Positions 1 to 13,600 of a stretch of 64,000 bases of DNA are shown here, piece by piece. The notes under the pieces are model-generated. The model saw nothing but the letters and a program-made list of their open reading frames with translations, made no database searches and was not told where the DNA came from. Origin of the DNA: Aphidius gifuensis (lineage: Eukaryota > Arthropoda > Insecta > Hymenoptera > Braconidae); the NCBI RefSeq assembly GCF_014905175.1, contig NC_057788.1:8432001-8496000 (forward strand), given 5' to 3'. Each line of letters opens with the position of its first letter. The stretch's first letter is position 1. A program made the position numbers and the translations under genes.

Positions 1-690
1 TTTATTTATTTTTTTTTATTTTATAATTAATTCAATTGTCATGATACTGGTGCCGTTTATTGTCACTCAGGTATTAATTTCCGGTCATGCCAATGTCCGG
101 TGCATAAAACGATGATACGTGACATGAAATACTAATTTTAAAAAATTTTTCTTTTTTAATTTTTATTCATGTTTTTTATTTATATTACTAGGTACCTTAC
201 TGACGCACGTATTTTTTTTTTTTTATATATATTTTTTTGTTGAATAAAAGTGTCAACGTAAAAGGATGGAAAAGTTGTTTTATCTAGAAACACATTTGTT
301 TGATCGAAAAAAAAAAAAAATATCGAAATAATATTTCTATTATTATTTTCGAGTATATATTTGTCAGGATAATCAATGGATTTTAATTCTCATTGGATTT
401 ATCAACTTGAAGAGGTCAGAAAAAATTGTTTTTTAATAATTTCTATTAATTTTTTCATTATCAATCAGGATTGTCAATGGATTTCGATTTCTATTGGATT
501 TATAGTAAAGAAAAATTTAAGGCCCATAAAAAGAGGCTATTAATAAGTTGTTTTTGATTATTTAAAAATGAAAAAAAAAAAAGGTTTATAATTTATTAAT
601 CGTTTTGTTAATTGAAATCCAATTGATTTTATTTGTTTTCTCTTTTTTAATTTTTTTTTTTTGTTAAATATATATATGTGCTGTAAATAG
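1..690. other. AT-rich non-coding stretch
   Basis: No supported gene. A short open segment at about 22-90 ends at a GT (CACTCAG/GTATTA) and could be an exon in phase with the block at 691, but it has no recognisable similarity. The rest is poly-A and poly-T rich, as expected of intron or intergenic DNA. Confidence 0.5.
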
Positions 691-880
691 AAAAAAGAAA
701 CATCAGATAAGACATTGTTGGATTTATCGGAAGTGCTGTATAAAGAGGTCCATAAGTCCCATGGCCCACAAATCGTCAAGTCACACAGTGAACGTATAGG
801 AAGGAGAATTGAATCGGGCATTATCGGCAATGCGACAAAGAAGGCCCAACATGTGAACGTGGGGGTCATACAAATAAAAG
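691..880 (+). CDS. Possible internal exon, unknown product
   Basis: This open block is bounded by an acceptor (GTAAATAG) and a donor (AAAAG/GTAAAA). Its 190 bp give 63 codons plus one base, with a charged, soluble-looking product that begins KKETSDKTLLDLSEVLYKEV and ends near HVNVGVIQIK. It is clearly GC-richer than its surroundings, which suggests coding. I do not recognise the protein. It does not look like the missing N-terminus of the formin downstream, so it may belong to another gene that enters from the left. The opposite strand is also open here, which weakens the strand choice. Confidence 0.4.
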
Positions 881-3800
881 GTAAAATAGAAAAATAATAA
901 ATAATATAAATAAAAAAAAATTATTATAAAGAGGGAGAGAGAGATTTAAAAAAAAGTGGGAGGATTATTTGTAATGCGCAAGCGCATTTTTCAATATCGC
1001 GGTTTTTACCTTTGGGTATTTCAACTCTGGGTCTCCGCTGGTCTTCGCGTTCTCTAACGTTGTATTCGCGCTCCTGAAACGCAGTTTCCGCGAATACCGT
1101 GCTTGACGTGAAAATTTTAGTGCAGTGCGACATGTTGAGTGAAATATATTTATATTTAATTTTTGTGGCTGAAATTAATGAGGAAAAAAATATCATAAAT
1201 CATTGGTAAGATTTAATTTTACAAAAAAAACAAAAAATTAAATTCATTTTTCTTTTTAAAATTATAATTTTATATGAAAAATAATTTTTTTTTTTTCTAA
1301 AATTAATATAATTGTATTTGTAAACAAAAGAATACTTTCATTTTTCTAAATTATTATTGCAATTATTAACAATCAAAATAAATGACTTGACATTAACAAA
1401 AAAAAAATATGTTGACATTTGTTTTTTTTAACTTTTTTATTTTTCATAATAAAAAATTCTTTGAATGAATATTAAAATAACATATTTTTTTTTTTTTCAA
1501 TGACCTAACATTTTATTTGATATTATAAAATGATGAAAAGTAAATTTCTAAATACTTTTTAATTTATCTTCAATATAAAAGAAAAAAAAAATTTATCGAA
1601 AAAAATAAAATAAAATTAACTTTAAATGTCTATTAAAATTAATTTTTACTATCAATAAAATAAGTTATGTATTAAATTAATAATAAATTTAAATTTTATT
1701 GAATTTTTTTTTTAACATTTCAAATATCACAAAAATGATTACACATATATATAATTTTATTTTCGATTAGTTGAATTTATGTATATAAACAGTGTAGAAA
1801 AAAAAATTTATCTCATGGAAATTTCGAAAAGAAATAATACGTATAAATTTCTATATCTATTGTAAATTATTTAGATATGAATCCTATGTAGCTAAAGAAT
1901 TTTATTTGACTATTATTAGTTGATATTTTTTTCCTCAATTTTCTCCACACTCATAGGCATTATTACTACTATGTATACCTTTCGAAACCGATCGTTGCAG
2001 CCGATATGAAAATTCCATTCATTCGCACACACCAGCCCTTTCTCCTTGCAAATAGTTTAGTGACAATTTAAAATTTCTTTTACGCATAATAAATAAATAA
2101 CTAAATAAATAAATAAAAAAACCTAAATAAATATCATAAAAAAAATTCAAGTAGCATGTATATTTTTCTTTGTTTTTTTTTTGTTTTTCTTCTGCTCTTT
2201 TTCGTTTTAAATAATTGATGGCTTTTATTAAGATGAACGACCAATGTATTTCATCATATATTTATAATACTTATTACACCCGCAATACTTAGATGAATAT
2301 TGAATAGACGAACGAGTCAACCGTGAAACATAAAAAGAGAATAACGTCCGTGAAATGTCGCCTCGTGTCACTTGGAAAGTACCTCATTTGGTTTCGTCTC
2401 AAACGTCCTTGTGAACAAGTATTTTGCCCACCATTTTGGTGGCTCTTGATGTCACTATTGCCAAAAGAATACTTAAATTTTTTTTTCTTTCATTTAATTA
2501 TTATTATTTATTTTTTTAAACTCAAGTGTGAAATTAAATTATTGGTGTATCAGGTTTTTTTTTTTATTCAATAAAAATATTGTTTTTTTTTTTTTTTGTT
2601 CTTCAAAACATCTGATTAATTGAAAATAATTTCACAATATATATACTTGATGATTTTAAAATACATATTTAAAAATAATTATTATTAAAAATTAATTTAA
2701 CCAATTGAGTAAGAATTTTAAATAAAAAAACAATTTTTTTTCTGTTTTTCAATATTAAATTGCAAAAAAAAAAATATATTTAAATTAAAAAAAATCAATA
2801 TACATAATTAATTTATAGCAAAAATAAATTTTTTAAATATTTAAATATATTGGATAGTGATAATTTATGGGTGGGGTCTGATTCATTTAAAAGAAGACTC
2901 ATTAACAAAAACAAGTAGATAAATATATAAAATTAAAAATCAAAAAAAATAATAAAAAAGTATTAAAATTAATAGTGAGGGGGAGTTTATATGTACTTGT
3001 ATTAAATATATATAAAATTATATTTAAAAAAAAAAGTGAAGGGGGGTTTATAGGGTGGGTATCCTTACCGCGATCATCAAGGGGGGCCTGATGGGGCCAT
3101 GACCACGTTGCGACAAGGTAACCCGCACTACGTTTTTTCCACTACTTAACGCTTCTATATTTATTTAAAATAAAAAAAATATATATTTTTTTTATTATTA
3201 TTATTTATTTTTACATTATTTTATTCACAGAGGTTGTGCAAAAAAAAAATATATACAAACAAAAAAAAAAACAAAGACCTTGCCGACAATATTCTCCATA
3301 TAATTTTTCATCTTCTTGGGAATATCATTTCCCATCATCGTAATCACGTCATTATCGACTAAACATTCTCCTACTATTATTTTCTATTTTTATTTTTTCA
3401 TATAAATATAATTTTTTTTTTTTTCCGCAATATTTATATAAGTATTATTTGACAAACAAAAATGAACAATATCTTCAGCGTATATTCACGATGCCGTTAA
3501 CGATTATTTGTTTTTATTTATTTAATAATAAATAATAATAATATGACATATAATGTATTTAATATTATTATTTATTTATTGATATATTATTTAATTTTTT
3601 TATTATTTTATTTGCAAGTTAACTTGTTGGCATAAAAAACGTGAGGTTGACGAAGTCCTGTAACTGTACAAGCCAATGATTTTTTTTTTTTTTTTTCAGC
3701 CGGGTGTTTTCACTTTCACTTTTAATCGTGTGTGTATATATGTTGGAATCTTTTAATGTAATAAAAACAGTGAGACTATAGTTAATACAACAGTTGTATA

Positions 3801-6546
3801 TATATATTTATTTATAAAAAAAAAGAATCTTCGAAAGTACTTGTAACGCGCTTCTTGTTGTTGTCCTCATTGTTGCAGATGAACACGTGGGTCGATTGTT
3901 CATTGGATTATCATCATGATTTTTTTTTTCATTATTATTATAAAAATTTAATAGCTTTTGCGTGTTTATTATGTCTATTAATATGATATATATATTCATT
4001 CATATTATTGTATATATTTTTTTAAATGTTGTGAAATCTTTGTGTCAATTGTAAAATCTTTGACTTAAATATGACAAATTTTAGCTCTTTTAAAATGTTC
4101 AAAGCATGAATGTTGATTTTTTTTTTTTTTTACATAAATTATATTTATAATAGAAATAATATATATTTATTTTTCTATTTAAATTTATATTTATATTTTT
4201 TTTTGCAAGATTGCAAATATATTTTATAAAACTACTTGCTAGAAATTTCTTTTTTTTAAAAATATCTAGTTATTTATATATATTTAATTTTTTTTTTTAT
4301 AAAAAAAAATTTGTCCCTTTGGTATTATTATGAGACTGTGGTTTTAAGTGTCGGCAATGTTACTGATCTATCTCAAGGTCTTATGGTGGTTTAAACAGTC
4401 TTGACCGACCAACAAACTGACTCATTATTATACCATGTGAATTCCAATGTTAAATACATTTGGGTTCGACAGCCGTACTCATTGTGGTTTTTATTTATAA
4501 AACATACTAATTGATCAAGGTCAATTTGTCTTTAACACCTATTATAAATTATAAATAAAAACATTAACAAATTTATCTCGAAATATTACAAAATAAAATT
4601 ACCAAAATTTATATTTAAAATTCATATATTGATATATTGTATAGATACATTATAATTTTTTTAACACATAAAAAAAATGCAACAACTAATCAAGTAAACA
4701 CACCTGAGTGTATATTACCTGTTACGTGATTCTCTCACATGCTCATCTTTAACCGGTTTTTTTCCCCTTTTAAAAATTATACACTTGTCTTCTCTTTCAT
4801 ATAAACTATCACGCAACAACCGTGATGATAAAAAAAAAAAAGTATATAAATTATAAAAAAAAAAAAGTAAAGTATAAATCACACATCATTAAATTAATAT
4901 TGAAAAAAAAAAAAACATTGTTATTATGAAATTTGGGAGATGCTTATTAGTGATCGAAGATATTGATTTAAAATTAATTTCTATAGATCATTGATCTATG
5001 GGGTGAAATTTTGGGGGGGAAAGAAAAAAAATATGATGATGATGATGATGATAATTTTGTATGTATTTATTATATATTTGTGTGGTATATATATTTTAAT
5101 ACACATAGGCGAGGCGATGAAATAAGGGAATGCATTAAAGACAAAGACAGATGACGACAGGCGAGGTCAACTAGATGCCTGATATGGTATCCATCGTCCA
5201 GCATGAGTGCCGTTTGATTTTATATTTATATATATATATTAATACTTACATGTAAACCTGATATTACTACCTACGATTAGTACAAGTTATTTTATTTATT
5301 TATATATCCCTCATGTGTTAACTGCAATTTCTTAAATTTAAATATCTTTTTTTTTTTATTTTTTTCCATGTGAAAAGGATAGATATATATTTATTTAATT
5401 ATGTTGATATTTAATATATAATATAAACAATATTTCGGCATGGTAAAGTATCCATGGATTAGTTGGATAAACTTATTTATATATTTCTAGGAGATTACAT
5501 TGGATAGTTTATGGCTAGTGGGCGTAATGTATACTTTTTTTAACCTTGAAATCATCTTAATTTTAAATGAAATAATTTTTTTTTTTTATTAAAATTTATT
5601 TGGTTTTATCTATTTTATTCTATTTTAGTTTTTTTTTTTTTTATTTTGTAAGGTCAATGGATTGAGAGTGGGTTGAAATTTATAGATAAATTATTTTTTA
5701 ATTTTTTCGAAATTTCGATTTTTTTTTTATTTATCAATATTTCGAAAAATATATTTTTTTTTTTATATAATGTTTATTTAAATATTTATTTATTATTGTA
5801 ATTTTTATTTTTTATTATTATTATTTTGATTTAATTTATGGTATTAATAAAGTGTAGAAATATAGAATAAGGTCATACGTAAAAATTGAAAAAATAAATG
5901 CAAAAAAAATATAGTAATCTTTGTGAGTAAATTTATAAAGAATGTTATGAAAAAAATAATAATTTAATTATTTAAATTTCAAGGATATTTAAGTGATATT
6001 TAATAAATTGATAATTAAAACAATTCAGAGAAAAAACATTTAAATGTAATAAAAATGATGTTGAAAACCCTTGAAAAAAATAATTCTTTCTCAAACGCCT
6101 TTTCGATATTAGTCATTGCGATAAGATAAAAACAAAATGTAAAGAAAGATATTTCCATATAACGCCAGAAAAAATATTTAAAATAAAAAAATAGAAAGAA
6201 GAGAATTGCGTCAGAGTTTTGCAAATGTTTGGAGTCATGTTTAAAAATAGAAATTTATTTATTAAGGCATCGAGGCCCTTGGACCTCAAAAACAACCACT
6301 AAATATTTACTATCCTTTTTTTTTTATTTCAATTAATTTAAAAAAAAATAAAATCAACAATTCTCTGATTAATAAAACCATAATTTATAAAAAGAAAAAT
6401 TTATTCAAGCAATGATTCAACCACACCTTATCAAATTGAAATTGCTCATATTAAAAATATCAAAAAAGGAATGAAAAATAAATTATTTTTTTTGTCGTTC
6501 TTGATGAATCTATTTGTCAACTAAATGTGGACAAAAAATTGGAAGT

Positions 6547-6696
6547 TGTGTATTAGCTTTATGCACATATTGCGCGACTCATCGCTGGGTGTCCGTGACT
6601 GAGTTCGCTGAACATATTTTTTATTAATAATAAATTCTTATTACTAACTTATTGTTATTTATTCATTTAACAATATGTTATATAATATATAAACAA
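6547..6696 (+). repeat. Direct repeat, copy 1 of 2
   Basis: A block of about 150 bp, starting near TGTGTATT and containing the GC-rich core ATTGCGCGACTCATCGCTGG, recurs at 7160-7316 in the same orientation. The homology continues into the AT-rich tail (CAATATGTTATATAATATAT). No open frame is shared convincingly. It is either a local segmental duplication or two copies of a short element. Confidence 0.85.
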
Positions 6697-7159
6697 CTTG
6701 TAACTTTGAATTTTATATAAATAAATTTTTTTTTTTATTTTTCCTTCAAATATAGTATCAATAAATTTTCAAAGTTTATAAATTTATTTAATTTCGTAAT
6801 ATTTCGATTTTTAAATTTCGATCGAAATAATTTTTTTATTTCGAAATTATTTAATATATATTTTATACAAATATTTGTTTATTTTTATATATTATTATTT
6901 TATTAAATTGAAATTTTAAAAAGTAATTATTTTCAATTTAATTTTATATTTTTTATTTCGATTTGAAAAATAATTATATTTGTTTATGACCCTCAAATAA
7001 ATCAATGAATTTATATATTTATCTGTATTTATTATTTATTTAAAAATAACGTTAATAAGTCTGGATAATTTAAGGAACTTGGTGTTATACTGTGTACAAA
7101 ACCATGAAAGGCTCTCTCGTTCACCTCGAACGCAAATCCTCGAGTCACACTTTTTACGG

Positions 7160-7316
7160 TGTGTATTCTTAACATGCACATATTGCGCGACTCATCGCTG
7201 GGTGTCCGTGACTGAGTTCGCTGAACATATTTTTTTTTTATTAATAATAAATTCTTTATTACTAACTTATTGTTTATTTATTCATTTAACAATATGTTAT
7301 ATAATATATAAACAAT
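7160..7316 (+). repeat. Direct repeat, copy 2 of 2
   Basis: Second copy of the 6547-6696 block. It is near-identical through the GC-rich core, with small indels in the A/T runs of the tail. About 90 bp of GC-richer DNA just upstream (7080-7165) is not shared with copy 1. Confidence 0.85.
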
Positions 7317-7685
7317 ATAAATTAATAATAAAAAACAATTTAAAAAATTTTAAATTGAAATAATTAATGATACATTAAACACTTGTTATAATGATGAAAA
7401 AAAAAATTAAGAAATTACCAATGATGGTCTTGGACTTGTCCTTGTAATATTATAGATTTCAAGAAAAAAAAAATATATATATGCAATGATAATTGAGTTG
7501 CTACAAATGTTTAGCCTTGGTTGTTAATCTCGAAAGAATAAATAATTTAAAAAATCAAAAGTAATTAATAAAAAAAAACATACATTAAACTAAATATTAT
7601 AAATAAAAAAAAAAAAGAAATTATTTTATTGATTATTGTTTAATTAATATTAATTATTATTAATATTTTTTTTTTCGTTTTTTAG

Positions 7686-10600
7686 ATTGAAAAAAAAATT
7701 CCAAGAGTTTTTATTACAAATGCAGTCAATATGGATTCCAAGGTCGGTCTTGACTATATTGTTGACAACCCGGACTACTGCAATAAACTTGCTTCAGGTA
7801 ATAATTATAATTTTTAAATTAATTAATATATTATTATTAATATGTAATTTATGATTTTATTATTAGCCCTTGACACTGCATGTACATCGGTGAAGAAACA
7901 AGTTGTTGAATTATTATCAGCCCTGTGTGTTTACAGTCAGGATGGTCGTCAACGTGCTATCGATACACTTCATATATATCAGGTAATATTTACAAATAAA
8001 AAATAAATAAATAAACAGGATTTAAAAAAATTATCTTTTTTTTTTCAATATATAAATTACACCACTGTGTTGATATTTTTATTGATAAATTTATGATTAT
8101 TAAAAGTTACTTTTCAAACTAATGTATTTTAAATAAATCCAAAAATATATTGCACTATACAAATAGAATAAAAATAAATAAAAAATAATATTTAAAATGA
8201 TAATATACAGTGGGAAAAATAAATAAAAAAATATATTATTGATAAAAAAAAAAAAAAAAAAAAAATTGAAATTCATGTGTTTAAAAAATATAAAAAAAAT
8301 AGGGATAAAAAGTGAATGGAGATATAAAAGCTGCGGTGAATGACCGTTTGTTTGCATCGACAAATAAAAATACATGTGAGGCTTGTTCTTCAAGTACATC
8401 TCAATTCGTCCTTTTGAATAATTCATTGAGTTTTAATCGAGTCAAATAAATTATTTGTTTACTCAAACTGTTTTTTCCGTTATCATTAAATTTTTCAAAT
8501 GACAATAAAAAATATATATAAATATAAAAGAAAAAAAAAAAACACATTTTTTTTATTCTATTGTTGATAAATTATACAAATTTTTATGAATACTTAATTT
8601 ATATTCATTTATTTTATTATTTTTTTCCATCATTTTAACATTTCTTTTCTTTTTTTTTTTTTATTATATTTTTTTAGTGTTTATTTTATTTTCTATTTAA
8701 TATTCTGTACACATATGTTATATGTTTGTTGAATTATTTAAAAAATTTAATTATTTATTTTTTGATATTTAATTTATATTTATTTATATTCTAGGAACGA
8801 AAAGGAGAACGCTATAGATTACGAGCAATTGTCGATGAATTGCAAAAAGCAACTGAAGAAGATTATCAATCAGCATTATTGGCATTTATTAATTGTCTTG
8901 TTATTTCAACACCAATGTTAAAAGATCGTGTTAAATTACGAAATGAATTTATTGGTAATAATAATTATATACAAATTAATTAACTTTTTTAAATACTCAT
9001 CCGACAAAAAAAAAAAGGCGAAAAAAAATCACAAAAAATCTATCAGACGCAAAAAAAAAAGCTATATACATTTAACGCATATATAAATTAAATTAACAAG
9101 AATATTAATAAGTTTTTTTTCTTCAAAATTTAATTAATGAATTAAATATTTTTATGTTAATTAATTTTTATAATTTTACAGGTTTAAAGTTGCTGCCAAT
9201 TCTCAAATAATCGAATAAATATATAAAATAAAGACAAAATAACATATATCTATATAAAATTAAGTTAGTATTAAAAATTAATAATATATATAAATAAAAA
9301 AATAAAATATAAGTATATAATATAAAGCATATATAAATAAATATAATAATGAATATATATAGAAATCAATAATTACGAATACTATTTATTATGTTAATAA
9401 TTTAATATATCTTTTTAGTTGGTTAAAGTTGTTGAATTTATTATTATACACATGTTTGATTATGATAGATATAAATATAAAATATGATTATATTTGTTAC
9501 TGTGTGTTTATATATATAAATAAAATAAATATGATATTAAGAGGACTAATTAAAATTCATAGTAAAATGTTGAGATGTGTATGGGGATATTGGACCACTC
9601 ATCGGCGCCACAATGTTCAAAAAATAGAACTGAATATACAACAACTTGAGACTCGCGAGAAACACAGAGTTTCTATATGTTTTTTTAAATTTTTTTTATT
9701 ATTTTATATTTTTTTTTTTTATATCACATTCTTAGTAAACGTGTCTAGTTTATAGTTGGTTTGTTAGTTTGGATGATTTTAGTTTGAGTATACACACACA
9801 TGATGATGATGATAAAAAAGTGAGACAGAATTAACTTAACATTGCAACTAATTTGCATCTTTTCTTTATATAAAAATATAACTATCTTTATCTAACTGAA
9901 TATATTACAAGAGATGCTTCTCGATTTATCCAAGTATTTATCATTAAACTGTGTGTGTATTTGTGTTTGGTGGTTTTTATGTTAGACACTTGAAATGTAC
10001 TTTAGTTGATTTCAACCATTCAGCCATAACACGCGTATTAAAATATCAAATATTATATTTAATTATTCAATTAAAATTAATTTAATATATTTTTTATTAA
10101 TTTAATATATTTTCATTCATTTATATATTCATTCAACAATTTATTCATTGAGGTAAATACTTTAAATAACTCGAGAAAAAAAAAAACATTTTAATAGAAA
10201 TTTTTCTAAGAAAATTTTTCTAAGAAAAAAAAAATTATTACTATTATTATTTCTATTAATTTTATTGTGTTTATTAATGATTTATAATTTTATAAATTTT
10301 TTTTATTAATTTTCTGTGTATTAAATATTGTTTTAATTATTTTTTTATATAGCTAATTTATTAATTATTCAAATTTCGATTAATCAATTGATACTAATGC
10401 CATTTTAATAATCTCAATTGAATAATAATAAATTAAATAATCATCGTGACAAGGTGCTTAGTTCGAATAACGGTACAAATCCATAAATAAAAAATAAAAA
10501 TGTTTTAAAAAAAAATTAAAAATGTACAGGTGGGAGAGCAAGTCCGGAAGTACATAATACATTGACTATTCAATTTCTTCATGACAGTTAGTGTTCTCCA

Positions 10601-13600
10601 ACTCGGTAAACCTTTGAGTCTCGTAAAAAAAAAATAAAAAAACCACCACCAAAGTCTTCAATACTATTAAATAAAATTATAAATGAAAATATAGTTTAAC
10701 TTGAGGACAAAAAATATAATGAAAAAATGGATTTTAAATGGTCATCATATAAAAAATGTAAAATTAAAAAATATAAATAAAAATTACAGAAAGCAGAAGA
10801 ATAAATATCCAGATTTACGAGTTCAATTGGATGTATTTGATGATCAAAAAGATTCTGATGAAGAACTTGTTAATCAAGGTCCACCTGGTATTGATCTTTC
10901 ATCTCATATTGATATTTTTTATGCAATTCTTGGCCAGGTAAATTAAATTAAAATATTAAATAAATTTGCATAAAAAATTTATATGTCAAGTTATAAATAA
11001 TATATTTAAATTTTGTAGATTGCTGATACACCACAAGAAATACCATTTTTAAGTATTCTTCAACATTTATTACGTCTAGATCCAAAAGAAGCAGCAAGTG
11101 ATCTTGCATGGGACACTGCTGAGACATTAGTTCACAGAGCAACATTACTTGAAAGTCGTGATGACGTTACAAAGCTTTTAAGATCACCAAGTCTCCAGGT
11201 AAATAAATATTAAATATCAAAAAATAATATAATATTATAATAATATATTTTAATTTAGACAAATTTATGCTGTCATTGTCGAGGCAACGATCAAACTTGT
11301 GGTACATCAAGAAAAGCATCAATACCAGTTAGTAATTCAACAGCACCATTACCACCACCACCATTACCATTTTCAGAAAATAATTTATTATTAAATACAA
11401 TTAATAATTTAACATCAACACCAACACCACCTCCACCACCACCACCACCGCCAACAACAACAACAATATTACCAACATTTGTACTACCACCACCTCCACC
11501 ACCACCACCATTATTTGCAAACGTAACAACATCAAATATTAATGCTAAAATGGAACCACCATTACCACCACCACTTCAAGTACCAACAATTAATAGAATA
11601 CCAACACCAGAACCAAATCATGCTAATCATGCAAAATTATTACCACAACAAGAAATACCAACACCAAAAACTAAAATGAAGACAATTAATTGGAATAAAA
11701 TACCAAATCATAAAGTAAGTTAATAAATATAATGTTTCTTTTATTTTTAAACACACAAAAATATTTTGTAATTAATGTTTTTTAATATTTTTTTAGGTAA
11801 TTGGAAAAAAAAATATATGGTCACTTGTTGCTGATGATCATCAAAATTCACCAATGGCTGATTTAGATTGGTCAGAAATGGAAGGTTTATTTTGTCAACA
11901 AGTACCATTAATAATACCACAAATAACATGTACAAATGGAATTAATGGAATTGGTAGTAATGATGCTGAACGTAAAAAACGTGAACCAACTGAAATAGCA
12001 TTACTTGATGGTAAAAGAAGTTTAAATGTAAATATATTTTTAAAACAATTTAGAAGTTCAAATGAAAATATAATACAATTAATACGTGATGGTGGACATG
12101 ATGATATTGGTGCTGAAAAATTACGTGGTTTATTAAAAATATTACCAGAAGTTGATGAACTTGAAATGTTAAAAACTTTTGATGGTGATAAAACAAAATT
12201 AGGTAATGCTGAAAAATTTTTTTTACAATTAATACAAGTACCAAATTATAAACTACGTATTGAATGTATGTTATTGAAAGAAGAATTTTCAGCAAATATG
12301 AGTTATTTAGAACCAAGTATTAATTCAATGATCCTCGCTGGCGAAGATTTAATGACAAATAAACCATTACAAGAAGTACTTTATATGGTATTAGTTGCTG
12401 GTAATTTTTTAAATTCAGGTGGTTATGCTGGTAATGCAGCTGGTGTTAAATTATCATCATTACAAAAATTAACTGAAATAAGAGCAAATAAACCTGGTAT
12501 GAATTTAATACATTTTGTTGCATTACAAGCTGAAAAAAAACGTAAAGATTTATTAAATTTTGCTAGAAATTTAAGTGCACTTGAAGCAGCAACTAAAACA
12601 ACAATTGAACAATTAACAAATGAATTTAATACATTGGATAATAAAATTAAAAAAATTAATAATCAAATACAATTATTAACAACTGAAATTGATATACAAG
12701 AACAAATGGCACAATTTTTACAAATGGCTGAACAAGAAATGGGACAATTAAAAAGAGATATGGAAGAATTAGAAGGTGTTAGAAAAACTTTAGCTGAATT
12801 TTTTTGTGAAGATTCAAATACATTTAAAATTGAAGAATGTTTTAAAATATTTCATCAATTTTGTCAAAAATTTAATCAAGCTATTGCTGAAAATGAAAGA
12901 AGAAAAATTCAAGAAGAACAAATTAATGCTAGAAGAAAACAACGTGAGGAACAACTTATTGCTCGTAAACGAATGTGTAAGTATTTCATTTATTTTTTAT
13001 TAATTATTATACAACATAAAATATAAAAAATAAATTTTTTTAACAGTGAGCAATCAAGCTGATCCTCCTCCTGGTTCTGAATCTGATTACCTTATGGATT
13101 ATGGAATAATGGATATACAATCTGGTTTTTCGAAAAATCCATACAATCGCAGTGATGTTAAAGTAATTATTTTACAAATTAATAATCAAGTTAAAACAAT
13201 TGATAATTAATTTTTTTTTTAAATATAGATTAAAAGATTACAAAATGGTGGTGTTACATCAGATGAAGATATATCAATAACTGGATCACCAAGTATAAGA
13301 CGTCGTCTTGGTTCATGTTCAGGTGGTCCAGATAATCAATTAAATAAAGAAGACACTTATTCACCAGATATAACACCAAATGGTACATTGAGACGTCGAA
13401 GAAGTAGAATACCATGTGAAGAAGATGACGGTAATCTTATGGATTTTTTGAGAACAACTGGTCAAGATAATACTAGAGAAAGAAAATCATGGGGAAGTTT
13501 AGGTAAATATAGTTTTTATTATTATTTATTTATTAAATTAAATTATTTATTTATTTTTTCTTTTATAGATCGTTCATGGGCAAGAAGAGCACGTGGACAA

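Larger units (their letters stand above)
881..7685. other. Long non-coding region, probable introns or intergenic
   Basis: No gene is supported across this stretch. It is dominated by A/T runs, with GC-richer islands near 962-1130, 1960-2050, 2290-2460, 3040-3140, 4310-4470, 5100-5215, 6547-6620 and 7080-7240. These islands could be promoters, non-coding first exons or conserved regulatory elements of the downstream formin, whose 5' coding exons were not found here. A (GAT)n microsatellite lies at about 5034-5052. Confidence 0.55.

Noticed and set aside
2323..2574. Open frame of 83 codons on the plus strand
   Set aside because: It begins at GTG, has no recognisable product and runs into poly-T encoded Phe. 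The GC-richer first half may be regulatory.
8100..8426. Minus-strand open frame of 108 codons
   Set aside because: Made of Phe, Tyr and Ile runs from A/T tracts inside a formin intron.
12050..12316. Minus-strand frames opposite the FH2 exon
   Set aside because: Shadow of the coding strand, rich in Leu, Ile and His from the complement of AAT/CAA codons.
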